Made by a program: the position numbers and the translations under genes. Shown one piece after another: positions 1 through 9,617 of a DNA stretch of 28,025 nt. Position 1 is the stretch's first letter, and each line of letters starts with the position of its first letter. Source of the DNA: Flavobacterium sp. (GTDB taxonomy: Bacteria; Bacteroidota; Bacteroidia; Flavobacteriales; Flavobacteriaceae); the NCBI RefSeq assembly GCF_030146175.1, contig NZ_JASLCE010000017.1, positions 1-28,025 on the forward strand. The letters run 5' to 3'. The notes beneath the pieces are model-generated. The model was not told the DNA's origin. It ran no database searches and saw only the letters and a list, made by a program, of their open reading frames with translations.

Positions 1-743
1 AATTACTAGAAGCAGGTGTTCACTTCGGACACATGACTAGAAAATGGGATCCAAACATGGCTCCTTACATCTATATGGAGCGTAATGGTATTCACATTAT
101 CAACCTATATAAAACTGCAGCTAAAATCGAAGAGGCTAATGAGGCTTTGAAAAAAATCGCTGCATCTGGTAGAAAAGTACTTTTCGTAGCTACCAAAAAA
201 CAAGCAAAAGATATCGTTGCAGAAAAAGCTGCAGCAGCAAACATGCCGTACATCACTGAAAGATGGCCAGGTGGTATGTTGACTAACTTCGTAACTATCC
301 GTAAAGCTGTTAAGAAAATGGCTTCTATCGATAAAATGAAGAAAGACGGTACTTTTATGACATTATCTAAAAAAGAACGTTTACAGGTAGATCGTCTTCG
401 TGCAAAACTTGAGAAAAACTTAGGTTCTATTGCCGATATGACCCGATTACCAGCTGCGTTGTTTGTAGTGGATATCAAAGCGGAACACATCGCTGTAAAA
501 GAAGCACAAAAATTAAACATTCCAGTTTTTGCTATGGTAGATACGAACTCTGACCCACGTCAGGTTGAGTATGTTATCCCAGCTAACGATGATGCTTCAA
601 AATCAATCGACAAAGTTTTATCTTTAGTAAGTGGTGCTATCATTGAAGGACTTTCTGACAGAAAATCTGACAAAGAAGAGCAACCAGCTGGAGAAGTAGC
701 AGCTGCTCAAACAGAAGCTACAGCGACTTCATCTGAAGAATAA
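1..743 (+). CDS. rpsB: 30S ribosomal protein S2, 5' end outside the window
   Basis: This is a structural protein of the small ribosomal subunit. The reading frame is already open at base 3 (LLEAGVHFGHMTRKWDPNM), a conserved S2 N-terminal motif, so only about ten residues appear to lie outside the window; the ATG at 33 is internal. Further S2 hallmarks are NGIHIINLYKT, the segment around TERWPGGMLTNF, and VDTNSDPRQVEYVIPANDDA. The C-terminus carries an Ala/Glu/Thr-rich extension after SDRKSDKEE. Codon use favours GCT, AAC and CGT, as expected for high expression. It is followed by tsf on the same strand, the widespread rpsB-tsf arrangement, with a stem-loop between them. Identity is secure. 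Confidence 0.97.
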   Translation, partial: LLEAGVHFGHMTRKWDPNMAPYIYMERNGIHIINLYKTAAKIEEANEALKKIAASGRKVLFVATKKQAKDIVAEKAAAANMPYITERWPGGMLTNFVTIRKAVKKMASIDKMKKDGTFMTLSKKERLQVDRLRAKLEKNLGSIADMTRLPAALFVVDIKAEHIAVKEAQKLNIPVFAMVDTNSDPRQVEYVIPANDDASKSIDKVLSLVSGAIIEGLSDRKSDKEEQPAGEVAAAQTEATATSSEE

Positions 744-759
744 AAATAACATTATGATA

Positions 760-821
760 AAGTCGTTATGCTGGTGGATGCTTACTTTTGGGGCGACTAT
801 CAACATAACGACTTCATTTTT
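760..821 (+). terminator. rpsB-tsf intergenic stem-loop with U tract
   Basis: An 11-base perfect inverted repeat (AAGTCGTTATG at 760-770, CATAACGACTT at 804-814) encloses a 33-base loop and is followed within two bases by seven T. It has the form of a leaky intrinsic terminator or a processing site between rpsB and tsf. A competing shorter pairing exists: AGTCG at 761-765 can also pair with CGACT at 794-798 inside the loop. The structure is seen directly; its role in lowering tsf output relative to rpsB is inference. Confidence 0.6.
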
Positions 822-848
822 TTAACCTATAAATTAAACACTTTCAAA

Positions 849-1673
849 ATGGCAAATATTACTGCTTCAGACGTAAATAAATTAAGACAAATTACCGGTG
901 CCGGTATGATGGATTGTAAAAAAGCTTTAGTTGAAGCTGATGGAGATTTTGATTTAGCAATCGAAAACCTACGTAAAAAAGGTCAGAAAGTTGCTGCTAA
1001 CCGTTCTGACAGAGAGTCAACTGAAGGAGCTGTTATCGCTGTTGTTAACGCTGACAAAACTGCTGGTGTTGTGATTTCACTTAACTGTGAGACTGACTTC
1101 GTAGGTAAAAACGAAGGTTTCGTAAAATTAGCTACTGATTTAGCTAATCAAGCAATCAACTTCGCTACTAAAGAAGAATTTTTAGCATCTGATTTCAACG
1201 GAATCACTGTTGCTGACAAATTGATCGAGCAAACAGGAGTTATCGGAGAGAAAATCGAAATCGGTTCTTTCGAGCGTTTAGAAGGTGCTTTCGTTGGATC
1301 TTACATCCACGCTGGTAACAAAATCGCTACATTAGTAGCTTTATCTGCTAACGTTGACGGTGCTGAAGAAGCTTCAAGAAACGTAGCAATGCAAGCGGCT
1401 GCTATGGCTCCTATCGCATTAAACGAAGAAGGTGTTGATGCTGCTATCATCGAAAAAGAAATCGAAATCGCTAAAGATTTACTACGTCAGGAAGGAAAAC
1501 CAGAAGCTATGTTAGACAACATCGCTAAAGGTAAATTAGCACGTTTCTTCAAAGACAACACTTTAGTAAACCAGGATTACATTAAAGAACCAAAAATGAG
1601 CGTTACAGAATATGTAAAATCAGTAGACGGATCTTTGATTGTTACAGGTTTCAAAAGAGCTGCTTTAGCATAA
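849..1673 (+). CDS. tsf: Elongation factor Ts
   Basis: EF-Ts is the guanine nucleotide exchange factor that recycles EF-Tu from GDP to GTP in the cytoplasm. The protein is 274 residues from the ATG at 849. It opens MANITASDVNKLRQITGAGM followed by MDCKKALVEADGD, the standard N-terminal UBA-like domain that contacts EF-Tu. CETDFVGKNEGF and the dimerisation-domain region KLARFFKDN follow. The frame stays open upstream to an ATG at 768, but that extension crosses the intergenic stem-loop and has no EF-Ts character, so 849 is chosen. Codon use is that of a highly expressed gene. It is probably co-transcribed with rpsB. Confidence 0.97.
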   Translation: MANITASDVNKLRQITGAGMMDCKKALVEADGDFDLAIENLRKKGQKVAANRSDRESTEGAVIAVVNADKTAGVVISLNCETDFVGKNEGFVKLATDLANQAINFATKEEFLASDFNGITVADKLIEQTGVIGEKIEIGSFERLEGAFVGSYIHAGNKIATLVALSANVDGAEEASRNVAMQAAAMAPIALNEEGVDAAIIEKEIEIAKDLLRQEGKPEAMLDNIAKGKLARFFKDNTLVNQDYIKEPKMSVTEYVKSVDGSLIVTGFKRAALA

Positions 1674-1681
1674 CAATACCC

Positions 1682-1752
1682 TTCCGGCTTTACCGGAAAA
1701 CAATCTTGCCAGCAATGGCAAAACGAACCCCAATCTGCGATTGGGGTTTTAT
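1682..1752 (+). terminator. Three consecutive hairpins ending in the tsf terminator
   Basis: Three short perfect hairpins stand in a row after tsf: TTCCGG/CCGGAA (1682-1698), TTGCCA/TGGCAA (1706-1721) and AACCCCAATC/GATTGGGGTT (1726-1748). The third is GC-rich and runs into TTTT, so it is the likely intrinsic terminator of the rpsB-tsf transcript. The first two may protect the 3' end; that is inference. Confidence 0.75.
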
Positions 1753-1785
1753 TTTGTTTATTTTACCTCTTAAAACAATACAAAA

Positions 1786-4700
1786 TTGAAAAAAATCATT
1801 TCCCTCCTGATCGCAATTTTCTTTTCCGGAATCCTCTCGGCCCAGAACAATAAAAGCCTGTTATGGGAAATTTCCGGAAACGGGCTTTCCAAAAATTCCT
1901 ATCTCTACGGGACAATGCACCTCAGCGATAAAATCTCCTATCACCTGTCCGATAATTTTTTCACGCACTTACTGGCTGCCGATATGGTTGGTAACGAAAG
2001 CGACCCGGAAACCTGGAATGACGCATACGAACTGCTTTCCAATACTACGATCAATATTCAGGACCGCTTTTATTCCGGCTTCTATATGTTCCCGCTAAAA
2101 AAACAGGACCTTCAAAACATATTTACCTCGCACAATTATTTCAACAGTCTGTTATCCCGTACCGACAATAAAAAAGTCGATTATCAGGAAAATACCTATC
2201 TGGATATGTTTATCTACCAGACCGGACGGAAACACAAGAAAAAAGTTGTAGGACTGGAAGACGCCAAAACCTCATTTCTTTCACTGGCACAGATTAAAAC
2301 CGACAATTTTGTCCCGAAGGAAGAACACCGGCTGGCCTTATACAAATTACTAAAAAACCGCAGTTTAGCCGACGCCATATCCGAATACTACCGCGAAAAA
2401 GACGTCGAAATGCTGGACTCTCTTTACCGGATGATCTTTCCACAAAAAGCTTATGAAGCACTGATCTCTAATCGGAATACGATTATGACCAAAAGTATCG
2501 ACTCCTTGGTTCACAAGGGAAGTCTTTTTTCGGCTGTAGGAGCGGCACATCTGGGCGGCAAAAAAGGAATCATCAGTATGTTGCGCGATAAAGGCTATCT
2601 GGTAACCCCTGTTTTTGGCTCCTTTACCGATGTGGGTAAAAACAAAAAAGAAGCGATAGAAAATTTCTTTATGGCTCCTAAATACAAAATGTCCGGAACC
2701 AGCGACAATATGGTACAGTTGCCGTTAACCCCCAATATACTGGAAAATGACAACAACCTGGGCGCTCCCGATTTCACCAATGGTGGCGTGATTAGCATTA
2801 AACGGCAAGCACTGAACCTTTTCCTAAAAAAAGACCCAACTGTTTTTAACCCAAAAACAATCGACAGTCTCTTTTTTGAAAACATACCAGGGAAAATACT
2901 TGAAAAAAAATATTTTCAAAAAGACAGTATCAGCGGCTACGACATTAAAAACATCACCAAAACCGGCCAAAACCAACACCACCGTTTCTATATTACCCCA
3001 CTGGAAATAATCACTGTTTCAATGACAGGTCCGGGTAACTATGTACGTCAATACGAAAACGAAGTATTTCCAAACATCAAAATAAAAACCGTACACCAAA
3101 ACTGGGAAAAAAGCAGCCCTGCTAAAGGTGGCTTTTCGGTAATGCTTCCCCTTTTTAACAGCACTTATGGCAATTCACCCGAAAAGATAAACGATATTCA
3201 AATCCAGGCATACGATCCGGCCACAAAAGCCTACTATTTTGTAACCGAAAAAACACTGCACGATTATCGCCTTGAAAATTCGGAATACGAACAAAAACAA
3301 ATCCATTACGAATTCTATTTACAACAACATATCGATTCGCTGTCGACACATTATGACCAGACCAGACAAAGCTTTGAATCCCGGTCAAAAATAGGCGATC
3401 GCGACATCCGGCTTAAAACCTATATATCCGGACAGAAATACTACCTGTTAGGCAGCGTAAACGCAACCGAAAAGGACAACCGCCGTTTCTTCGATTCGTT
3501 TCAAATGGAACCTTTCCACTATAATACAACCAATAAGGTCTATACCGATAGTCTTTATTCATTTCAGGTGACCATACCCAAAAAACACAACGGAACCTTG
3601 TTCTATAAACCCGATACCGAAAAAAGCAACGAAAAAAATGCCTTTCTTTCAAAATCAGAGAATTACAGTTTAAAATCGGATTCCGGTAAAATTGTAGACC
3701 TGTTATACTACCAGTTTCACAAATACGAAAGTGAAATTGGCCTGGATAGTATCCGAACCAGATTCCGGGATTTCTTTTTAAACCGTTATAATGCCGATGA
3801 TCAGGTAAATGTTGATTTTGATTTTAACGCACACATCCTCTCCAAAAATTCCCTGCTCAACCCACTGCTTTATAGCAGAAAAGGGCTACAACCATCGCTA
3901 TGGAACGAGATTATGAAAGACAAAGGCGACAGTTATACCCTGCTAAAAGAAACCGAGCAATACGACAAAGAAAAGAACATCCGCGTATTTGAAGCCGTAT
4001 CATCAAAAGACAATTCCACACAGGCCGTTAAATATAAAGCTGTATTTATGGAAAATGGCTATTACCTGTTACGTGCATTGGTACAAAAGGACTATCACAA
4101 TGATGATTCATTTATCGAAAAGACATTCCAGTCGTTCAATCCGTTACCATACAAAGCGGAAACCTCAATATTCGACAACAAACTTGAGAGTTTTAGTACC
4201 GATGCGCTAAGCACAAACGATACGATCCGTTATTCGGCTCTAAATTCGGTTGACCAGTTAAAAATTACCGACAGGGATTTTCAAACCCTAAAAGATTTTT
4301 TAAACCATTTTGAATTCCGTGACAACGAAACTTCAGCACTAATCGAACTGCTAAACAAAATCGGTGCCTTGGAAAACAACAGCAGTATAAACCTGTTGGA
4401 AACCTTTTATAAAAAACCCGATACCAAAACATCGGTACAACTGGCCATACTTAACGTATTGGCACAGCGAAAATCAAAAGCGGGTTATAAAAAAATACTG
4501 GAATTACTAGATTACGACCTTCCGCTTTCGGATAACGTGGATGACATCAGCACCTTGTTTTACTATTTTAACCTGGACCTGAACGGTAGCAAAATCCTGT
4601 TTCCCGAACTATTCCGTTATTACACTATAAAAGAATACAGCACGCCGGTCCTGTCACTGTTTAACAATATGCTCGACGAAGGTCTTATCCAACCAGGTAA

Positions 4701-5445
4701 AATGAAAAATTACCACAATAACATTGCAGCCAATGCCAAACTGGAATACAAACGACTGCTAAGCTGGATCGAAAAAAACAAGGAAGTGGAAGACGAAGCC
4801 GATTACGAAACAGAGGCACCGTCCGAAAACCTGATCTTACATATCAACAGTATTTATCATTCGCAAAACAACAAAAACACGTTGCAGTTATTACAAAAAA
4901 TCAAGGCATTAAACCTGACCGAAGTGGACATTGAACTGGCTCGTCTGGATGCCATCAACAACAGGCTGAGCAGCGAACAAACAGATGATTTGCTGCAAAA
5001 TCCTAAAACCAACTTTGTAACCCTGCAATTGCTGGCCAACAAAAAAGATTTCTCCTTTTCAGATCGCTTTACCGATGAAGAAATCGCAACATCGGCCCTA
5101 CTAAATCTTGAAAACCTGACCGAAAATGATTCCCTTTCACTACTTGAAAAAAGAATAATTGAAAACAACGGTAAGAAAATAAGCTATTATTTTTATCAGT
5201 TGATCAAGGCTAAAAAAGACGACGAAAACACCAGCAAGCAGCTGCTTCCAATCGCGTTTATCCATAACGGGGAACGTATTAATGTACAAGCCTACCGGAT
5301 TTTTGAAAAGACCGAGATCATCGACACCGAAAAATTACCTTCACAGTATAAAACCATTATTGAACAATCGCTGAACGAAAATCATTTCAGGGCGAGTTTC
5401 CGGAAAGTCGAAGACAATGCCACCTCCTTTTATCAGGAATACTAA
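1786..5445 (+). CDS. Secreted TraB/GumN-family protein with a long C-terminal extension
   Basis: The protein has 1219 residues. Residues 1-20 (MKKIISLLIAIFFSGILSAQ) form a clear Sec signal peptide, so it acts in the periplasm or beyond. Residues about 25-290 resemble the TraB/GumN (Tiki-like) domain: YGTMH at 41-45 near the start and GAAH at 252-255 near the end are the paired GxxH motifs, and some family members are metal-dependent peptidases. The roughly 900 residues that follow are not a domain I can name. Residues near 850-1150 look helical, like an irregular alpha-solenoid. The start is TTG at 1786: no in-frame ATG precedes the signal peptide and the next Met would remove it. The gene is flanked by terminators on both sides, so it is probably monocistronic. 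Function is unknown beyond the family. Confidence 0.8.
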   Translation: MKKIISLLIAIFFSGILSAQNNKSLLWEISGNGLSKNSYLYGTMHLSDKISYHLSDNFFTHLLAADMVGNESDPETWNDAYELLSNTTINIQDRFYSGFYMFPLKKQDLQNIFTSHNYFNSLLSRTDNKKVDYQENTYLDMFIYQTGRKHKKKVVGLEDAKTSFLSLAQIKTDNFVPKEEHRLALYKLLKNRSLADAISEYYREKDVEMLDSLYRMIFPQKAYEALISNRNTIMTKSIDSLVHKGSLFSAVGAAHLGGKKGIISMLRDKGYLVTPVFGSFTDVGKNKKEAIENFFMAPKYKMSGTSDNMVQLPLTPNILENDNNLGAPDFTNGGVISIKRQALNLFLKKDPTVFNPKTIDSLFFENIPGKILEKKYFQKDSISGYDIKNITKTGQNQHHRFYITPLEIITVSMTGPGNYVRQYENEVFPNIKIKTVHQNWEKSSPAKGGFSVMLPLFNSTYGNSPEKINDIQIQAYDPATKAYYFVTEKTLHDYRLENSEYEQKQIHYEFYLQQHIDSLSTHYDQTRQSFESRSKIGDRDIRLKTYISGQKYYLLGSVNATEKDNRRFFDSFQMEPFHYNTTNKVYTDSLYSFQVTIPKKHNGTLFYKPDTEKSNEKNAFLSKSENYSLKSDSGKIVDLLYYQFHKYESEIGLDSIRTRFRDFFLNRYNADDQVNVDFDFNAHILSKNSLLNPLLYSRKGLQPSLWNEIMKDKGDSYTLLKETEQYDKEKNIRVFEAVSSKDNSTQAVKYKAVFMENGYYLLRALVQKDYHNDDSFIEKTFQSFNPLPYKAETSIFDNKLESFSTDALSTNDTIRYSALNSVDQLKITDRDFQTLKDFLNHFEFRDNETSALIELLNKIGALENNSSINLLETFYKKPDTKTSVQLAILNVLAQRKSKAGYKKILELLDYDLPLSDNVDDISTLFYYFNLDLNGSKILFPELFRYYTIKEYSTPVLSLFNNMLDEGLIQPGKMKNYHNNIAANAKLEYKRLLSWIEKNKEVEDEADYETEAPSENLILHINSIYHSQNNKNTLQLLQKIKALNLTEVDIELARLDAINNRLSSEQTDDLLQNPKTNFVTLQLLANKKDFSFSDRFTDEEIATSALLNLENLTENDSLSLLEKRIIENNGKKISYYFYQLIKAKKDDENTSKQLLPIAFIHNGERINVQAYRIFEKTEIIDTEKLPSQYKTIIEQSLNENHFRASFRKVEDNATSFYQEY

Positions 5446-5447
5446 AC

Positions 5448-5477
5448 AAAAAGCAACCGTAATCCGGTTGCTTTTTT
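5448..5477 (+). terminator. Intrinsic terminator after the TraB/GumN gene
   Basis: A 12-base stem (AAAAAGCAACCG at 5448-5459, with its complement from 5465) has a five-base loop and a T run. It begins three bases after the stop codon. Confidence 0.85.
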
Positions 5478-5503
5478 TATGTTTCCGCAATTCACAAATT
5501 CAT

Positions 5504-5511
5504 TAACTTTG
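5504..5511 (+). promoter_or_regulatory. Bacteroidota-type -7 promoter element
   Basis: TAACTTTG matches the TAnnTTTG -7 consensus of Bacteroidota. It lies 26 bases before the transporter ATG and just after the previous gene's terminator. No good -33 TTTG is present; TTTC at 5482-5485 is the nearest candidate. Confidence 0.5.
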
Positions 5512-5537
5512 AAAATACAATAAAACACTACTCCAAA

Positions 5538-6203
5538 ATGTTTAAAACAAAAAGGGATCTCGTATATATCATCTTAGCCGGGATCTTTATAGCCAATGCC
5601 GTTGTAGCCGAATTAACCGGTGGAAAACTGATACAGATAGGACCTTTTATTATGAGTATCGGAATTATTCCGTGGCCTGTGGTATTTATCACCACCGACT
5701 TGATCAACGAGCATTTCGGCCGTGATGGCGTTAAAAAATTATCGTTTATCACCGCCGGACTTATCGCCTATTGTTTGCTAATCCTTTTCGTAGCCATACA
5801 AATTCCGGCCGCCAAAGGCATCAGTACCGTAACCGACGAACAATTTAAAACGGTATTCGGACAAGGCGTCTGGATTATGATCGCCAGTATTATCGCCTTT
5901 CTCGTTTCGCAGCTCATTGACGTATCCATATTCTGGTTTTTACGCAATAAAACCGGAAAAAAGATGATCTGGCTCCGAAGTACCGGTTCAACCGTAATTT
6001 CGCAGTTATTCGACAGTTTTATCGTTTCCGGTATCGCCTTCTGGATGACCGGTAAAATTACCACTGCCGAATACATCAATATGGCCACAACCGGCTATAC
6101 TTTTAAATTGATCATCGCTATTTGCTTAACGCCGATGATTTATTTAGGACACTATATAATCGAAAAATATTTATCAGAAGACCCAATATCCGATGGAGAC
6201 TAA
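5538..6203 (+). CDS. Queuosine precursor transporter (YhhQ/DUF165 family)
   Basis: A 221-residue inner-membrane protein with about six hydrophobic segments. Family signatures are AGIFIANAVVAELTGGKLI near the N-terminus, then the conserved PWPVVFITTDLINEHFG and SQLIDVSIFWFLRNKTGKKM, followed by RSTGSTVISQLFDSFIV. In characterised members (E. coli YhhQ) it imports preQ0/preQ1 for the queuosine tRNA modification; the substrate here is inferred from family. The end overlaps the next gene by 11 bases, indicating co-translation with the glycosylase gene. The two functions are not obviously linked. Confidence 0.87.
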   Translation: MFKTKRDLVYIILAGIFIANAVVAELTGGKLIQIGPFIMSIGIIPWPVVFITTDLINEHFGRDGVKKLSFITAGLIAYCLLILFVAIQIPAAKGISTVTDEQFKTVFGQGVWIMIASIIAFLVSQLIDVSIFWFLRNKTGKKMIWLRSTGSTVISQLFDSFIVSGIAFWMTGKITTAEYINMATTGYTFKLIIAICLTPMIYLGHYIIEKYLSEDPISDGD

Positions 6204-6753
6204 AGAACGATGCGGATGGTGCAAAAACGATGCGCTATACGAAAAATATCACGACGAAGAATGGGGCGTACCCGTTTACGAAGATCAGAAACTGTTTGAA
6301 TTTCTGATATTGGAAACCTTTCAGGCCGGCTTAAGCTGGATTACCATTTTACGAAAACGGGAAAACTTCCGTGAAGCCTTTGATCAATTCGATTATAAAA
6401 TCGTTGCGCAATACACCGAAGAAAAAATACAGGAGTTACTGGAAAATCCGGGCATCATTCGCAACAAACTTAAAGTCCGAGCAGCCGTTTCCAATGCACA
6501 GGCTTTTATGCAGGTTCAACAGGAATTTGGCAGTTTTTCCAAGTATATCTGGGGATTTACCGGCGGTGGACCGATAGTAAATACCCGCACAACCTTGCGC
6601 GATATTCCGGCTACTACACCCCTATCCGATCAGATCAGTAAAGACCTCAAAAAACGAGGCTTTAAGTTTGTCGGATCAACAGTCGTTTATGCGCATATGC
6701 AAGCTACCGGTATGGTAAACGATCATATTGAAAGCTGCTGGAAACGTAGCTAA
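6193..6753 (+). CDS. tag: DNA-3-methyladenine glycosylase I
   Basis: This base-excision repair enzyme removes 3-methyladenine from alkylated DNA. The protein has 186 residues, normal for Tag. The zinc ligands of the family are in register: C7 and H20 near the start (ERCGWCKND, EKYHDEEWG) and H178 and C182 at the end (DHIESCW). The spacings of 13 and 4 match the E. coli pair. The helix-hairpin-helix and catalytic region reads LFEFLILETFQAGLSWITIL. The start at 6193 lies inside the upstream transporter gene. No terminator is obvious after the stop; the thi promoter follows about 60 bases later. Confidence 0.94.
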   Translation: METKERCGWCKNDALYEKYHDEEWGVPVYEDQKLFEFLILETFQAGLSWITILRKRENFREAFDQFDYKIVAQYTEEKIQELLENPGIIRNKLKVRAAVSNAQAFMQVQQEFGSFSKYIWGFTGGGPIVNTRTTLRDIPATTPLSDQISKDLKKRGFKFVGSTVVYAHMQATGMVNDHIESCWKRS

Positions 6754-6812
6754 TCCATACGTATCCGAATGTTAAATCCGTACTTTCCGGATTTACATTT
6801 CAAATTAAACAT

Positions 6813-6820
6813 TACATTTG
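6813..6820 (+). promoter_or_regulatory. -7 promoter element of the thi operon
   Basis: TACATTTG matches the TAnnTTTG consensus. It ends three bases before the first base of the TPP aptamer P1 helix (6824), so transcription would begin at or next to the aptamer. No convincing -33 TTTG is visible. Confidence 0.6.
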
Positions 6821-6823
6821 CTT

Positions 6824-6907
6824 CACTTTAGGGGTGTCTATATACCATATAGGCTGAGATTTTACCCTTTGAACCTGATCCAGTTCATACTGGCGTAGGG
6901 AAAAGTG
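6824..6907 (+). ncRNA. TPP riboswitch aptamer (THI box) of the thi operon
   Basis: The conserved TPP aptamer elements are all present in order: GGGGTG, GGCTGAGAT with TACCC, then TTTGAACCTGATCCAGTTC, and CTGGCGTAGGGAAA. P1 is CACTTT (6824-6829) with AAAGTG (6902-6907). Thiamine pyrophosphate binding should reduce expression of the seven-gene operon that starts 60 bases downstream. Confidence 0.96.
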
Positions 6908-6930
6908 CAATGACTTCATTCTATGTAGCC

Positions 6931-6969
6931 ATTCCTAAAGTGTATACCTATATCACAACTTTAAGGAAT
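6931..6969 (+). promoter_or_regulatory. Start-codon-sequestering hairpin, likely riboswitch expression platform
   Basis: ATTCCTAAAGT (6931-6941) pairs with ACTTTAAGGAAT (6958-6969) in 11 base pairs with one bulged A. This buries the first two bases of the thiS ATG. The same strand, as CCTAAAGTG (6934-6942), is perfectly complementary over nine bases to CACTTTAGG (6824-6832), the 5' strand of aptamer P1. The two pairings exclude each other. There is no poly-U terminator, so control of translation initiation is the natural reading. The pairings are seen; the mechanism is inference. Confidence 0.65.
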
Positions 6970-7171
6970 GGAAATCACAATCAACAATCAACCCGTAACA
7001 GTACCCGACGGTCTAACCGTACAGGATTTGCTATATCGCGAACTTCTCGGTAAGCAAAACGGTATTGCTCTTGCCATTAACAACACGGTTATTCCCAAAA
7101 CCGAATGGCACAACCACTACATCACCGAAAACGATCACATCTTGATCATTTCTGCAACCCAGGGAGGATGA
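6968..7171 (+). CDS. thiS: Sulfur carrier protein ThiS
   Basis: ThiS is the 67-residue ubiquitin-like carrier that delivers sulfur, as a C-terminal thiocarboxylate, for thiazole synthesis by ThiG. It begins MEITINNQPVTVPDGLTVQD and ends ILIISATQGG; the C-terminal Gly-Gly is the site of adenylation and thiocarboxylation. It is the first gene after the TPP riboswitch, and its start codon lies in the putative regulatory hairpin. The partner activating enzyme is encoded at the far end of the operon (12138-12848). Confidence 0.94.
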   Translation: MEITINNQPVTVPDGLTVQDLLYRELLGKQNGIALAINNTVIPKTEWHNHYITENDHILIISATQGG

Positions 7172-7182
7172 TAACTTGCTAA

Positions 7183-9015
<1,833 letters not shown>

Positions 9016-9017
9016 TC

Positions 9018-9611
9018 ATGATTGTAATTACCAGTCCGGATAGCGTAACAAACGAATTTGATATTATATCGGAAATGTTTCAGGAGGGATTATCCCTTTT
9101 ACATATCCGAAAACCGGATTTTTCGATAACCGAAATGCAACAGTATCTCGATCGGCTTCCTATTTTATTTCGGCATAAACTGGTATTACACCAACACCAT
9201 GAACTCGCGGAAGCTTTCGGAATTAACCGGATTCATATTCGGGAATCGGATCGCGCTACACCTGACAGGTTTCCAAAACCTGTCAGGTGTTACTACTCAA
9301 CGGGAACACATACCGTTAAAGAGTTTAACAACTTGCAAGACCATTACACCTATGCATTTCTAAGTCCGGTTTTTAAGAGTATCTCCAAACCCGGTTATCA
9401 ATCGTCTGAAAATCTATTGGAAACCATCAAAAACAGAACTAATCACAATACAAAACTGATTGCTTTGGGCGGAATCACAATTTCAAACATGGCATTGGCA
9501 ATGGAAAGTGGTTTTGACACTATCGCACTGTTGGGAACGCTCTGGAACAGTCCTGATCCGGTAAAAAACTTCCGGGAATGCCTGCACCATTACAACACTA
9601 TCAAAAACTAA
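9018..9611 (+). CDS. TenI/ThiE-like protein carrying an in-frame palindromic insert
   Basis: A 197-residue TIM-barrel protein of the ThiE/TenI superfamily. It keeps the barrel skeleton (LLHIRKPD near residue 30; YAFLSPVFKSISKPGY; LIALGGI; ALLGTLW). It lacks the ThiE phosphate and catalytic motifs seen in its neighbour: LHQHHELAEAFGINRIHIRE stands where ThiE has [21 protein letters not shown] second, canonical thiE lies six bases downstream, so this copy is more likely a TenI-type thiazole tautomerase or a diverged paralogue. Residues 81-91 (TPDRFPKPVRC) are encoded exactly by a 33-base perfect palindrome found elsewhere in the window, so they look acquired. The frame is intact around it. Activity of the product is unproven. 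Confidence 0.8.
   Translation: MIVITSPDSVTNEFDIISEMFQEGLSLLHIRKPDFSITEMQQYLDRLPILFRHKLVLHQHHELAEAFGINRIHIRESDRATPDRFPKPVRCYYSTGTHTVKEFNNLQDHYTYAFLSPVFKSISKPGYQSSENLLETIKNRTNHNTKLIALGGITISNMALAMESGFDTIALLGTLWNSPDPVKNFRECLHHYNTIKN
9258..9290 (+). repeat. 33-base palindromic element, copy 1, inside the TenI-like gene
   Basis: The arms ACACCTGACAGGTTT (9258-9272) and AAACCTGTCAGGTGT (9276-9290) are perfect complements around the loop CCA. The element starts and ends exactly on codon boundaries (codons 81-91) and keeps the frame. It is the exact reverse complement of the copy at 12872-12904. Confidence 0.95.
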
Positions 9612-9617
9612 CGATTT

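Noticed and set aside
92..520. 142-codon minus-strand open frame across rpsB
   Set aside because: It is a shadow of the highly biased codon use of rpsB and has no promoter or start context.
768..848. Upstream ATG giving EF-Ts 27 extra residues
   Set aside because: The extension crosses the intergenic stem-loop, and the standard EF-Ts N-terminus MANITASDV begins at 849.
9258..9290. Palindrome in the TenI-like gene as an internal terminator or sign of a pseudogene
   Set aside because: No T run follows, the frame is preserved on both sides, and the gene runs to a normal stop six bases before thiE.
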